In this document: positions 12,213 through 22,469 of the stretch, piece after piece | Layout: the number at the start of each line of letters is the position of its first letter | How positions within the stretch are numbered: the stretch's first letter is position 1 | Assembly (NCBI GenBank): GCA_014898415.1 | Contig: RCTD01000037.1 | Coordinates: 62,001 to 126,000, forward strand | Reading direction: 5' to 3' | DNA: 64,000 bases | From: Stromatinia cepivora | Taxonomy: Eukaryota; Ascomycota; Leotiomycetes; Helotiales; Sclerotiniaceae | Translations under genes and position numbers: made by a program | Notes under the pieces: model-generated | What the model saw: only the letters and a program-made list of their open reading frames with translations | Told to the model about the DNA's origin: nothing | Databases searched by the model: none

Positions 12213-12907
12213 GTTTGCCAAAAAAAAGAACCTTGAGGATTTGTATGGTTATTCGGTCGAATGCTGTGAAAATCTGCTCCCAAAAGATCGCATAAAATTT
12301 TAAGATGAATGTGCAAGAGACATGGAAAGTGATTCTTTATAAAAGGTGAATGAATCTTCAGCTGGCTGTATACATATGGATAGGTAAAGTCAACAATGTC
12401 AATAATCAATTGTTGATACGGTAGTTATTGCGGTAGTTATTGCTGTTGATGTGGTACAAAAAAATGTGTGAATTTTGCAGGTTCAAGGTGATGACGCTGA
12501 AATGCTAAGCAAAGGGATCAAACTATTCTTGTATAAATGGCAGAATTGCATAAAGGAAGGAATTAGACAAGAATAAGATTGAAGGGATTGTGATATTTGT
12601 GTTGTTTGTTGTCATGGTCAAAAAAGCAGGAGGTCGGAAGAAAGATTCCCAGCCATGTTGATTTCCTTAGGCTTTCATTACTATCAAGACGCTCGGACAA
12701 TTTATGGTAGATTGACTGATGAAAGTTTATATTAGACTATGTTAGACGTGAATCTACTACGTGACTTACGCGTCAAAGCCTATTGTTTAGGTTGTTTCAA
12801 AGAATTCTAGAAAGACTTTAAGTTAAATTTTCCTTATCTACCCACTGAACTAGACCTTGACCTTGACCTTGACCTTTAACCCTGACCTTGAACTTGCATC
12901 TTGGACA
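12213..12907. promoter_or_regulatory. divergent promoter region of DUO1 and the unknown gene
   Basis: The 695-bp gap separates two genes transcribed outward. It holds a perfect ACGCGT (12768-12773, MluI cell-cycle-box core) 135 bp before the DUO1 start, and a GACCTT tetramer repeat at 12853-12876, 32 bp before it. The MBF interpretation is from yeast knowledge and is not proved by the sequence. Confidence 0.45.
12768..12773. promoter_or_regulatory. ACGCGT box (MBF-like)
   Basis: A perfect palindromic MCB core in the shared promoter of DUO1, a mitotic gene. In yeasts this core binds the MBF factor at G1/S. A single six-base site can arise by chance, so this is only suggestive. Confidence 0.4.
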
Positions 12908-13665
12908 ATGGCTACCCCAGATATTGGCAAGCTAGACCTATCAGACTCAGACAATGAGGACCTTTTTGCATCCCCCTCCAGACCTCCAAAATCAAAACTG
13001 AAGGCCCCAAACAAAAATGCAGAAAGCAGTGCGCCGGCGCATAGGAGTGGAGGATCAAAATATGATGCTGAAACGGCGAGGGAAGCGGCTCTACAGAAGG
13101 AATTAGAAGGAGTGCGCAATATCAATGAACTTATAGAAGGAGTGCTAGGCAGCCTAGATCTTGCGAAAGGAAACATGGATGTAAGGAGCATTTGTATTGA
13201 TAGATATTGGATCGTAGCTAAGAATCATTGCAGACAGTTTCACAAACGGTCACATCAGCTTCAACGCTGCTTAATACATGGATTCGCATACTATCGCAGA
13301 CGGAACACAATCAAAGGTTGATCTTAAATCCGAATTGGCGAGGTGCAAGTCAGGACATTGCAGATGTGGAGAATGAGCAGGTATTGAAAGCTCAAGCTGC
13401 TGAACGTCGGGCCGCGGAGGAAGAGCGAAGAAGAGAAGCTGCGAGGCAAAGAGCGGAGGACGAAGAACGGCAAAGACAAGCTGGCACAACAGCTCGTGGT
13501 ACCAGGAGAGGGAGAGGCAGACCCAGAGGAGGCGTGTCAAGAACTGGAAGTGTTAGCTCATCAGGATATGGTCGTGGAACTTCGACAGGCCCAAGCACAG
13601 GCACAGGCAGAGGTGGGTCAGGTATTGGACGAGGTATTCCACGAGGGAGAGCACGAGGCGTATGA
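12908..13665 (+). CDS. DUO1: DASH complex subunit Duo1
   Basis: Two exons, 12908-13180 and 13234-13665, give 234 residues. Duo1 is part of the DASH/Dam1 ring that couples kinetochores to spindle microtubules. The family signature is the helical block around the splice junction: ALQKELEGVRNINELIEGVL, then TVSQTVTSASTLLNTWIRIL and SQTEHNQRL. Upstream is a Ser/Asp-rich N-terminus (LDLSDSDNEDLFASPSRPP), which is also typical. After this come a charged coiled coil (about residues 135-170, rich in Glu, Arg and Ala) and an Arg/Gly-rich tail with GRGRPRGG and GIPRGRARGV. The intron is 53 nt with donor GTAAGG and acceptor TTGCAG, phase 0. The gene converges on the RNase H2B gene with only 130 bp between stops. 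Confidence 0.9.
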
Positions 13666-13795
13666 TGAATCATCAAAATCATTCGCTGCAATATTTTACA
13701 TGATGGTATCTCAGATGTGCCAATCCGGATCGACCTTACCCAAAAGCCCTACCCAAAACCCGCCCAACGCCAACTTTCTTTAAGAATAAGTACAA

Positions 13796-15175
13796 TCATT
13801 TCTTTTTGAAAAAATCACTCATCTTCTTCATGCCACTAGTGTTGACCTTTTTTAAGTTCTTGACACCTCGACTCTCACCAGCCTTCTTTCTCTTATCCTC
13901 CTCGTCTTGTTTGCGCTTCTTTTCTGCGCGTGTTTCTATCTCCTCATCATCCCCGACCATTGCTCGCTTTCTCGAATAATCCCCCATCGATCTTGCCGCC
14001 ATAGCGTCTTGTCGCAATTTCGTTAAACATGCGAGGTGGCTATTCAAGGGAGTGAAGTCAACAGGTGACGTTGAAGATTTCAAAGACTGCTTCAGTATGT
14101 CACTGAGGTGAGGGGCTATGTAATTCGAACAGATGAAGAAAAATGCTGTACGGATGCGCAGCAGATCAGCGACACCATCAGGTGCATCGATCGATGGTAC
14201 GCTTATTTTCTCGACATCAGGTGCAACAGCCGAATGGCTCGATATTGATGTTGCTGCAGTTGAAGCTTCTGAAATTGAACTTGCAGCAGTATCTAAAGAC
14301 GAATCTGTAGCTTGTGTATCCTGTGAGTCAGTTCGTGGTGTAGAGGTACCTGATTCTGCCGATGTGTTCGCTTCCTCTTTTAATCCTTCTTGGGTTGATT
14401 CCTCTCCCCGCTTGATACTCAAAACTGGTATGTCTAGCGCTTTTCTGACGATTTTTTCCTCCATGGTAGCAGGCAACCCATGCTCAACCATCTTCTTTGC
14501 TTTCTGTAAAATTTCCTTGAATAGCTTTTCCTCATTTATTCTAAACATTGTTTCGTCCCCAGCATCCACCGTGTCGCACACTGCAGCCATTCTATTTTCT
14601 AGACTCGTTCGTAAGGGACCGGTTCTTAGGAAAGATCGAAGATGTGGTGATTTAGATATTAACTTGTCGATATAGTCGTCACCAGACAAGAATAATTTCT
14701 TCGGAGGGTCTGAAACTTTGGTTGTAGATATAGGTACAAGAGCCGGGAGGATAATGAATAAGGAGTCAATTGGGGTCGCAATGAAAAGATCTGCCCCTTT
14801 CGTGACATAGCCTTTGGCCGAAGACTCTTCTTTATCGTTCGCTTCATCCTTAGGTAATTGCTCGCTCAAGGGAACGGCTAGCCCATTTTCTGGTACAAGT
14901 AACCAACTTCGAGGTGTTGTTTTTGGCGCAGCTATCCGAGTAAATTCATTGAAACCTCTATTGGGGCAAACAAGATATCGGCTATCCTTTGCATATCTAG
15001 GATTTTCGACTGTGATAATTCGAGCCTCCGTGCTGATATCCTTTGGTAATATAAAAACCCTCGGGGGATTGGTATCATCTGGCTGTAATTTGACTTTTGG
15101 TTCAGCGGCTTTCGAAGGCTCTGCTTCCACTGCAGCAGCTTTGGTTGCTGGTCTCCCTCTAGTTTTTACCACCAT
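13796..15175 (-). CDS. RNH202: ribonuclease H2 subunit B
   Basis: A single-exon minus-strand gene of 459 residues. RNase H2 removes ribonucleotides from DNA and RNA in RNA/DNA hybrids; subunit B is non-catalytic and forms the platform with subunit C. Family features visible are the N-terminal sheet region (RVFILPKDIS, PRYLVCPNRGF-like sequence at DSRYLVCPNRGFNEF), PRSWLLVPENG, and the ATPIDSLFIILPALVP block, followed by LFLSGDDYIDKL. The C-terminus ends MKKMSDFFKKK, which resembles a PCNA-interacting peptide with Met in place of the usual Gln. A Ser/Thr-rich linker lies at about residues 270-330. The ATG at 15175 follows a TTG-opened frame. The gene is divergent from MCM10 and shares its promoter. 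Confidence 0.9.
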   Translation of the reverse strand: MVVKTRGRPATKAAAVEAEPSKAAEPKVKLQPDDTNPPRVFILPKDISTEARIITVENPRYAKDSRYLVCPNRGFNEFTRIAAPKTTPRSWLLVPENGLAVPLSEQLPKDEANDKEESSAKGYVTKGADLFIATPIDSLFIILPALVPISTTKVSDPPKKLFLSGDDYIDKLISKSPHLRSFLRTGPLRTSLENRMAAVCDTVDAGDETMFRINEEKLFKEILQKAKKMVEHGLPATMEEKIVRKALDIPVLSIKRGEESTQEGLKEEANTSAESGTSTPRTDSQDTQATDSSLDTAASSISEASTAATSISSHSAVAPDVEKISVPSIDAPDGVADLLRIRTAFFFICSNYIAPHLSDILKQSLKSSTSPVDFTPLNSHLACLTKLRQDAMAARSMGDYSRKRAMVGDDEEIETRAEKKRKQDEEDKRKKAGESRGVKNLKKVNTSGMKKMSDFFKKK

Positions 15176-15929
15176 ATCTAAAGCTATCAGTATGATTGTT
15201 GTAGAATTGTTCAACGAGTCATAGGCAATTAATTGTGTACTTGAGTTTTGAATGAATTCAAAGAGTTTAACAAGACTCGACCACTTTAAGAAGTCGCGTC
15301 TTATTGCGTTGCATAAAATCGCGTCGGCTTAGTCATGTCTAAGATCCAATAAGTGGCTGTGTTAAATTAAACTACAAGGCTGGGTGGCTTGACAGTAGGT
15401 ATTTTGAAATCCGGGGTTTGGCTTCATCAACAAAGTTTCTGAAATTGAAATTGGAGCGAACGAGACTCCAGGATTAGACCTTCAACTACTCAACTACCGA
15501 TTGAACGTCCCATTGCGCCAACGAATAAACTACACCAAAAACGAATAATAATTTCAATAACCCGAATCATAGCTTATGCTCCTGGTGCAAATGGAAATCC
15601 TACCTTCGCCGTATAAGACCCTGCGCTCTCATCTTCGATCAACAGATGCTCTTCGTTCTTCAAGCACAAGCAACTTTAGCATTCGATTCTGTTAAATCAC
15701 TGTACAGTTTATACGATCAAACTTTACAAGTTTCTACCCATTAGATTTCTGGGGAATAACTTAGAACAAATTAGTACAAGTCAACAATTACCCCAAGCAT
15801 TGCATTATCTGCTTGGTATTCATGACAAACAACAATATTTCACGAGAATTAGTATCACGATACCAAATCAGTTTAAACCGCTTCATTACCTACTTGTTTT
15901 ATTGCTTGCACATTATTATTGTGCTCATT
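15176..15929. promoter_or_regulatory. divergent promoter of RNH202 and MCM10
   Basis: A 754-bp gap between two replication or repair genes transcribed outward. The side near RNH202 holds two identical TCGCGTC heptamers (listed next). No other feature is supported. Confidence 0.45.
15294..15325. promoter_or_regulatory. paired TCGCGTC motifs (MBF-like)
   Basis: The same seven bases occur at 15294-15300 and 15319-15325, 25 bp apart. On the other strand each reads GACGCGA, containing the ACGCG core recognised by MBF in yeasts. They sit 119-150 bp upstream of the RNH202 start. The repeat and spacing are seen directly; the regulator is inferred. Confidence 0.45.
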
Positions 15930-18552
15930 ATGTCTCAAGGTTTGTGCACTTTTCAGGCGATGTATAAAAATATGACTAACCACTAGAAAAGGTGGTGCTG
16001 AAGAAGCTCAGTGGCCACCAAGATCTCCCAGAGAAGCGCTTTTAAGTACACCCAGCGGTCGCGATCGATTGCGACGATTTGCAACAGGATTTTCCCCTAC
16101 TGCATCTCCTTCGAAACGACGACCCCCTGTGCCGCAATTATCACACGCTACCGGAAAAGACCGAATGAAAGCGGATATGTATATGGAAGAAATGGGAGGC
16201 GACGATGAAGATGACGAAGAAACGTTGCAATTGAAACTTCAAGCAATCGAAGCGCGACTCCGATTAAAGAAGTTGCAGAAGAAGAGCAAGCAGAGTTCGG
16301 ATCCAGAGGGCGAGAAGAATGAGAAAATCGAGGATCGCAGGCCCGCATCGGGTCTTCTAAGAGCAAATTCTGCGGCGACAAATAGAGCGCCCTCAAGATT
16401 GGCAGGATTAAGAGAGAGGCAATTACAAAGGCCAAAATCGCGCGCCGAAATTAATGTTCCAGCATCACCACCACGCCGTGTTCAGCCTACCGAACTCCCA
16501 CGTTCGCCGGGAAGGGTTTTACTTGGTATAGATAAAGGGTTGAAAGGAACCGATATTTCCCTGAAGAGAGCACCGGGCTTGAGGAAGAATTTAGAGTCAG
16601 AATTCAACAATTCAAGGCGAACTGGGCCATTTTTACAAAGAAGTCATTCACAAACTGGAAATCGCGCACTTGCATCGCAAAGTTCAAGTCAGGAGGAGAG
16701 ACCTAAATCTTTCAGCGAGAGAATGGCTGCAGTCAGGGCTATGGATACCGAGCGCCAGGAGAGAGCTGCTCGTATCAAGAAAAACCGCAGCTCAGCATTC
16801 GATATTGACCAAAAACAGATGGAGTCGTTCAAAAACAACGCAGTTGAATTACCTAACCATCCTGCCCCCACCAAAGAGTTCAGTCGGGAGGAGGTCTTGA
16901 ATTCCTACAACAAATCAAACGGAGAATTGAGAAGGCACAGGACTGCATCGAATTTACGTTCAACAATAAAGAACGGCAATGAAACATCCGCCAGGCCAGT
17001 TTCACGAGGTTTACAAGGTTCCTTGGACAGTTCGAGGCGCCCAGAGTTGAAGAACAGCAACGAAATATACACTGGCTTGAGAAGAGGTTCACAGGATTCT
17101 CAAGGTTCTTTTGATACCTCGAGACGTTCAGCATTGAAAAAAAGCAATGAAACAACCACGAAGCCGAGCTCTCAGAGTTCCCAAAGTTCATTCGACTCCC
17201 TCCGCTCAGCAATAAGGAATGGCACTGAAACAAAATTCTTGACTAGGCCGAACTCACGTGAAAAGAGACCTGACTCACAAGACAAAAATACGCAGAGTTC
17301 TTTTGATAATTTGAAAAAAACGCGATCGAATAGCAATCCGAGCAAAGCTCCATCAGACACTTCCGATGGAGAAGCTTCACAATTCGAACCATATTCCTCA
17401 TCTCACCTCTCCAAACGAATTATTCCTCACCAAGTGCTTGCCCGGACCCTCCAAGGGAAGAAAACTTTCGTCATACCCGATTTACTGAGAACAGTTAAAG
17501 CGCCTGACTTTGCTGGTCCAGAAATCGAAGAAGATGTAGTTGTGTTCGCAACTATCGCCGCAAAATCTGCACCACGTGCACACCAGGACCAAGCTAAGAA
17601 TGGCGGCAAATTCATGGTCCTTACTCTTACCGACCTCAAATGGGAAATTGAACTTTTCCTTTTTAAAACGGCATTTGAAAAGTTCTGGAAGCTCACACCC
17701 GGAACTGTTATCGCGCTGCTCAACCCTGGATTTATGCCTCCAGCTCGAGGAAAAGCCGACACAGGCAAATTCAGCCTCACACTCAACTCGAGTGACGACA
17801 CTATACTCGAAATCGGCACAAACAGAGACCTAGGATATTGCAAGAGCGTCAAGAAAGATGGTAAAACTTGTGATACCTGGGTCAATAAACGACACACCGA
17901 ATTCTGCGACTTTCACGTCAATCTCTCTCTTACTAAGACCCATGCAAACCGCATGGAGGTCAATACTATGAGTTTCGGCCCCAAGCGCAATTATGGCGGA
18001 GGGGGAACAGAACGAAAATACAAATCTCAGGATATGACGGGCTATATGCAACGTCGAGAAGAACTTAAGAAGGAAGAAAAGACTAAGTATGACAGGGAAA
18101 GTCATAGTCAAATCTATATTGGCAAAAGAAGTGCCGTAAACTTACTGGACGACGTCGATTTCGATCCCGATGCTTTCCACAGGGGAAGCACAAAGGAAGA
18201 CCGAATGACGAGACAACTCCTAGCTCAAGAGAAGGAGAGAGAACTTGGTAGGAAATTGGGAATAATGGGTGGGGGACTCGGTGCCGATTACATGAAGAGA
18301 CGTAATCCGATCCAACCCAACCCACAAGACATGCAGAACAGCGGGGACAGAGAACCATCTCCACCTGATGCTAAGAAGCTTGGCCTTATTGGCACCAAGC
18401 CTTCTGTTCGATTAAGTCCTATTAATAAGCGTAAGCGAGCCAATACAATCGGTGGGATTAAAAAGAAAACTCGCTTCGTGACAGAAAAGGGAATCAGAGA
18501 GGCAGGAAGAGAGAGTCTAGGCGGTGCTGAATTGGACATTGAATTGGATTAG
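15930..18552 (+). CDS. MCM10: DNA replication protein Mcm10
   Basis: Two exons, 15930-15939 (only ATG TCT CAA G) and 15992-18552, give 856 residues. Mcm10 binds single-stranded DNA and helps activate the CMG helicase and recruit polymerase alpha. The diagnostic zinc-binding CCCH set is C620, C630, C642 and H645 in GYCKSVKKDGKTCDTW followed by EFCDFH. Before it is the OB-fold region (about residues 460-615: HQVLARTLQGKKTFVIPDLL, VFATIAAKS, KFMVLTLTDLKWEIELFLF). After it are LGYMQRRE-like and KRSAVNLLDDVDF segments. The N-terminal 400 residues are low-complexity, with repeated blocks of the pattern LKKSNE...SSFD (about 16930-17330). The 52-nt intron has a good branch site (TGACTAAC) and acceptor GAAAAG. 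The tiny first exon was chosen because the reading frame has no other early ATG. Confidence 0.92.
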
Positions 18553-19643
18553 GAGTTTTGTGATTTTACAACTGTTATAGAATGTTGGACATTCAGGTGT
18601 CGGTTTTTGTAAATCAGCTTGGGAAGACTACTTTGGCGCGGTTGGGGCATACTCGAGTATCAGCATATTATATCCAGGGGAGAATGAAGGAGTATTTTAT
18701 CGGCAATGGAATTGAGACTGGGATCGGGATTGGGCTCGGAAGGAAGGTATGAATGATGAATGAATGATGAATCAATGAATGCGTTTGTAACTCTATAGAA
18801 TACCAATAAACAATCGAATCAGTACAATTACTCTTTGGGTTGTATATTGAAGTATCTCAGTGCTCTGTGGTTGGGATATGCTGTCGGGTATTTCTTCGCT
18901 GTTCTTTCCGATATCAGATTCAATGGAACGATCTGAATTCTATTGGTTGGCGAATACTCATATTTTACGATTTATTATTTTCCCTTCACTCCCGGCCAAG
19001 GGATTTTTCTTATATTGATCGGACACGGTAAGCTCTTCTCCTTCTAAATGTGTGATAATATGAAATACATTCAGATGTAGTCTTGATATCAGCTTCAATC
19101 TTAAATCTTAGACCTTGGAAACCAGTTTTGAAAGTTCAGAGTTGTTATGTTATGTAACCTAATTTTCTTTAAAGGTACTGGGTATTATCATTGGGATATA
19201 TATTGAGCTAGTCTAGGCAGTACATATCTCTTGCTTGGTGATCGTAATTCGATGGATGGAGATTGGGGTCGGGGTAAAGATTAAAGTAATATTGTAAATT
19301 ACATGATTTAAAAGCCCAAAAGAGATGGAAATAATGAAATATTTTTTATTATTATAAGATTGGTTACGGTCTTGAAACTTTTGAGATATGTTAGGTTATT
19401 TTAAACTATTGAGCTTGCTATATCAGGGGGTTTTAAGAAAGAGAGAGAAACAGTGGATAGATATCAAAAACTCCCTACCCGAATATCAGGTCACAATTAG
19501 CTCTAAATAGAAAATACTGAACCAGATTCCTGCTTTTTCATGAATTAGCTCCCGGAAAAATTTGCAATCTGGACAAGGGACCTTGAGATATGGATATCCT
19601 TTTTGATTGACTTGGTATCGGGCTTGCAAGTTTCCAAGCGGCG
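18553..19643. other. intergenic 3' flank of MCM10
   Basis: About 1.1 kb, AT-rich, without a supported gene or RNA gene. A GAATGAT tandem occurs at about 18751-18775. Confidence 0.4.
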
Positions 19644-19758
19644 AATCTCAGCACAATCTTAGCACAATCTCAGCACAATCTCAGCACAATCTCAGCACAA
19701 TCTCAGCACAATCTCAGCACAATCTCAGCACAATCTCAGCACAATCTCAGCACAATCT
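19644..19758. repeat. 11-bp minisatellite (AATCTCAGCAC)
   Basis: About ten and a half head-to-tail copies, all identical except one unit with a C-to-T change at about 19660. The unit is not a multiple of three, so any frame running in from the adjacent minus-strand pseudogene shifts with each unit and soon hits a stop. Confidence 0.97.
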
Positions 19759-21634
19759 CTCCATATTTCTTTATCATCGTTGTCGTCATCATCGCTGTAA
19801 TTGTGATCATCGTCTTCGGAGCTATCTTTGAACTCCACGTCTATTGTTGTATGCATCCACAAGAAATACGCCATTAGCTGTTTTTCCGCATGGTAAGCAT
19901 GATATTCTTCTGGGGCTTTTCGGCCATATTGGTCGGCGCGTGCCCATTCATGTCCCACGACCTTACAATACTTCATGACTCTTGAGGTCCAAAGACTACG
20001 GTCCAAGCAGCATCGCCACTTACAGCGGCGGCTTGAATGTGGTCAAAAAGTTTACCGCGGTCCAGGAACGCAAATGTCTTGCTCTCTTTGGCCATTTCAG
20101 TTTCAAACAGAGTCTTGTTGAAAGAGAATTGTGGCCTATTATTTTTGTACAACTGGACAATGCTAAATGCATTGTGGCCTCTTAGTCCCGTTGATGCACC
20201 CGTGTTGACATACTTTTCTGGCTTCAATACCATATAGAGATCAATTAGGTGCCCGAGCCCTTCTTTCCTTTCCTTTATGGCTTGACGACCAAGTTTATGC
20301 TTGTACTGTCGGTCAGAAAATTCAGATGATCCTTCTGAGGCATAAATTACAATAGTGGCATATGATAATTCAAACTTGGTTACCTTCTCAAGCGTGGTCT
20401 TCATCATTTTAATCAGTGTCATACCCTCCCTGATTATCGCTCACGAATAGTGAAGCACCAAGCTGCGCTAGAAAATATGCTAGCCCGCCATGATTGTAGG
20501 CAGTGGCTAGCATTATTGGAGTTCTTCCGTCATTGTCAACACTTTCCAGATCAGCACCATGCTTGCATAATATGTTGGCGATTTCCAAATGACCTCCCAC
20601 ACATGCAAGGAATAGCGCAGTCCTGCTGCTTTCAAACAACTGTTTTCCTTTTAGCAGTATTTCTGGATGGTCTGAATTTTTGAGCCTGCGTTTACGTCCC
20701 TCGAGATCACCCAAAATGCATTCGGACACAAACCACCGTGCTTCCTCCCTATCAAGAACGTATTGCAGACCGCAAACAATCTCGACCACAAGGGCTCGGT
20801 AACGGTACTAACAATACAAAATCTTATTCGTCTCTCCAGAACCACCCCTCAAACTCATGCATATCTAACCATTGAGGTATTCGCTTCTTTCTAGTCTACC
20901 AATTATTTGTTTGTCCGAAAATCTCGTGTTGAGATGGTTTCTTCATTAAACTTTTCACGGTTTTGAAAGCTGCTTAACATTTTGGGCAATACTGCTTTCG
21001 ATATATGTTGATGATGGGAAATTTGAGATTGTCAATTTTCGAAAGGGCTTCTCTGAAACCATTCGTTTTCCTTTGTCGATATTGAAGCGAGCTATTATTC
21101 CATTTCCCTTCCCTGGCACCTTCAATGCCGAAAAGCTTCAAGACTGGCTTACTTTATGAGTCCCAGGCGCATTTTGATCAGCGACAGTCCCAACATTTAG
21201 TTTCCTAGACTGAATATTAATAGAGAATAGATCTTATGATAAATGACCCACGACTTATGGACCTGCTCAAAAGATCTCCGCGAATCATGAACACCATTCC
21301 AGCTATAAAATCCATTTTGTTGCAATGCCTCATCCCATGTATGGACTCGAGGCTTAAAATGGTTCTCTGCAATCCGAGTGATTATATCTAGACAATCCTC
21401 GACCCCCTCGGCGTGACGAACTGAAAGTTTTGAACCGAACTGCAAGAGTTTATGGCCCTCAAATGGAAGACAAAGATCCCGGTCTACTTTGACGACAATA
21501 TACTTCTGTTTTGCTTCTACCAAGTTGTTTGGTCATGTTGCTTGACAGCTTCGATGAAGAATTGCCGGTCCTTCTTGTCTGCTAACACTTCGGGACAGCC
21601 GTGGAACCATGTCGAAATCGGCGTAGACGCCCAT
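19759..21634 (-). pseudogene. broken ankyrin-repeat protein with deaminase-like HAE motif
   Basis: Read on the minus strand, coding-like stretches follow each other but need several frame changes. They are MGVYADFDMVPRLSRSV (from 21634), ADKKDRQFFIEAVKQHDQ (near 21560), a stretch with LPFEGHKLLQFGSKLS and EDCLDIITRIAENHF (to about 21300), and an ankyrin block near 20650-20450 with TALFLACVGGHLEIANILCKHGADL and GRTPIMLATAYNHGG. These are followed by a block with HNAFSIVQLYKN and FLDRGKLFDHIQAAA, and finally EEYHAYHAEKQLMAYFLW near 19890. The HAE motif resembles the first zinc-site half of nucleic-acid deaminase folds. The expected PCxxC half is absent, because the frame runs into an acidic tract and then the minisatellite. 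Clear frame breaks lie at about 20410 and 19985. I infer a decayed copy of a fungal family that I recall only by its general architecture. Confidence 0.6.
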
Positions 21635-22469
21635 AGCTACAAGTATGCTTCAATCGGATTGTAAGATAAGGAACATATATTGAATCTTTATTGAGGAAAG
21701 CATTTGGAATTATGCTGTGTAACATAATGCGTGACTAGCAATTTAATTAGAGCCCCACTAGAGAACGTGTGCTGTCGGCTGGCTGCATGGAGTGAAGAAG
21801 TTATACAGGGTTTAAATACGTATTGCGAGGAAACGTTTTACTGAACTATCCAAATTTCAAAATACTCATCATTCGGATCTCTGTATACATTCCGTTTGTA
21901 TTGTAGGCGCTGTTTATACTGGTTTTCGGGACAAAATTGGATATTTGGTGGGATCTTGGATTGTAGATCATGGTTTTGAATCGTGGGGTCGAGTGTTCTG
22001 AATTATGCCTTAATGTTTCTTGCCTTAATATAATTACTATTGGAAGTCGAGCTAGAGATTGGGAGGAAGGGGAATGGAGAGGCGATGTTTTGAGAGGAGA
22101 TGACTCGGAGAGTTTCTTCTTTTTCCGAATGAACCATTACTAGGACTCTGAATACATGTAAATAAAGACAGTCTCGAACTACGAGAGGAATAGTATAGAG
22201 GAGGATTTAATTGCTTATCTTGGATAACTACTAGCAAAATGGAATTGAAGTGAGACTATGTAAAAAAGCAAAAAATAAGAATGAAAGAAATAAATACTCC
22301 CATATATCAAGGATAGAGGAAAAGTATTATTAAAGATTATATATTAGTAGTGTAATATATATGTTAGTATCAAATATAAAATATTAAACATTAAATATCC
22401 CAGGGTCCTGAAAAAATAATCCTCTATCATCCCAACGCCGAATCCAACTCCATCTGCCAAATCCTCAAT
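21635..22469. other. intergenic, downstream of ATH1
   Basis: No supported gene. AT-rich, with the ATH1 3' UTR presumably at the right side. Confidence 0.4.

Noticed and set aside
19644..19758. CRISPR-like or other regular array
   Set aside because: The units are 11 bp and head to tail without spacers, and the genome is eukaryotic; it is a minisatellite.
20409..20422. Intron to explain the frame change in the ankyrin pseudogene
   Set aside because: The only GT-AG pair that fits is about 26 nt, too short for the introns seen elsewhere in this window, so a frameshift is more likely.
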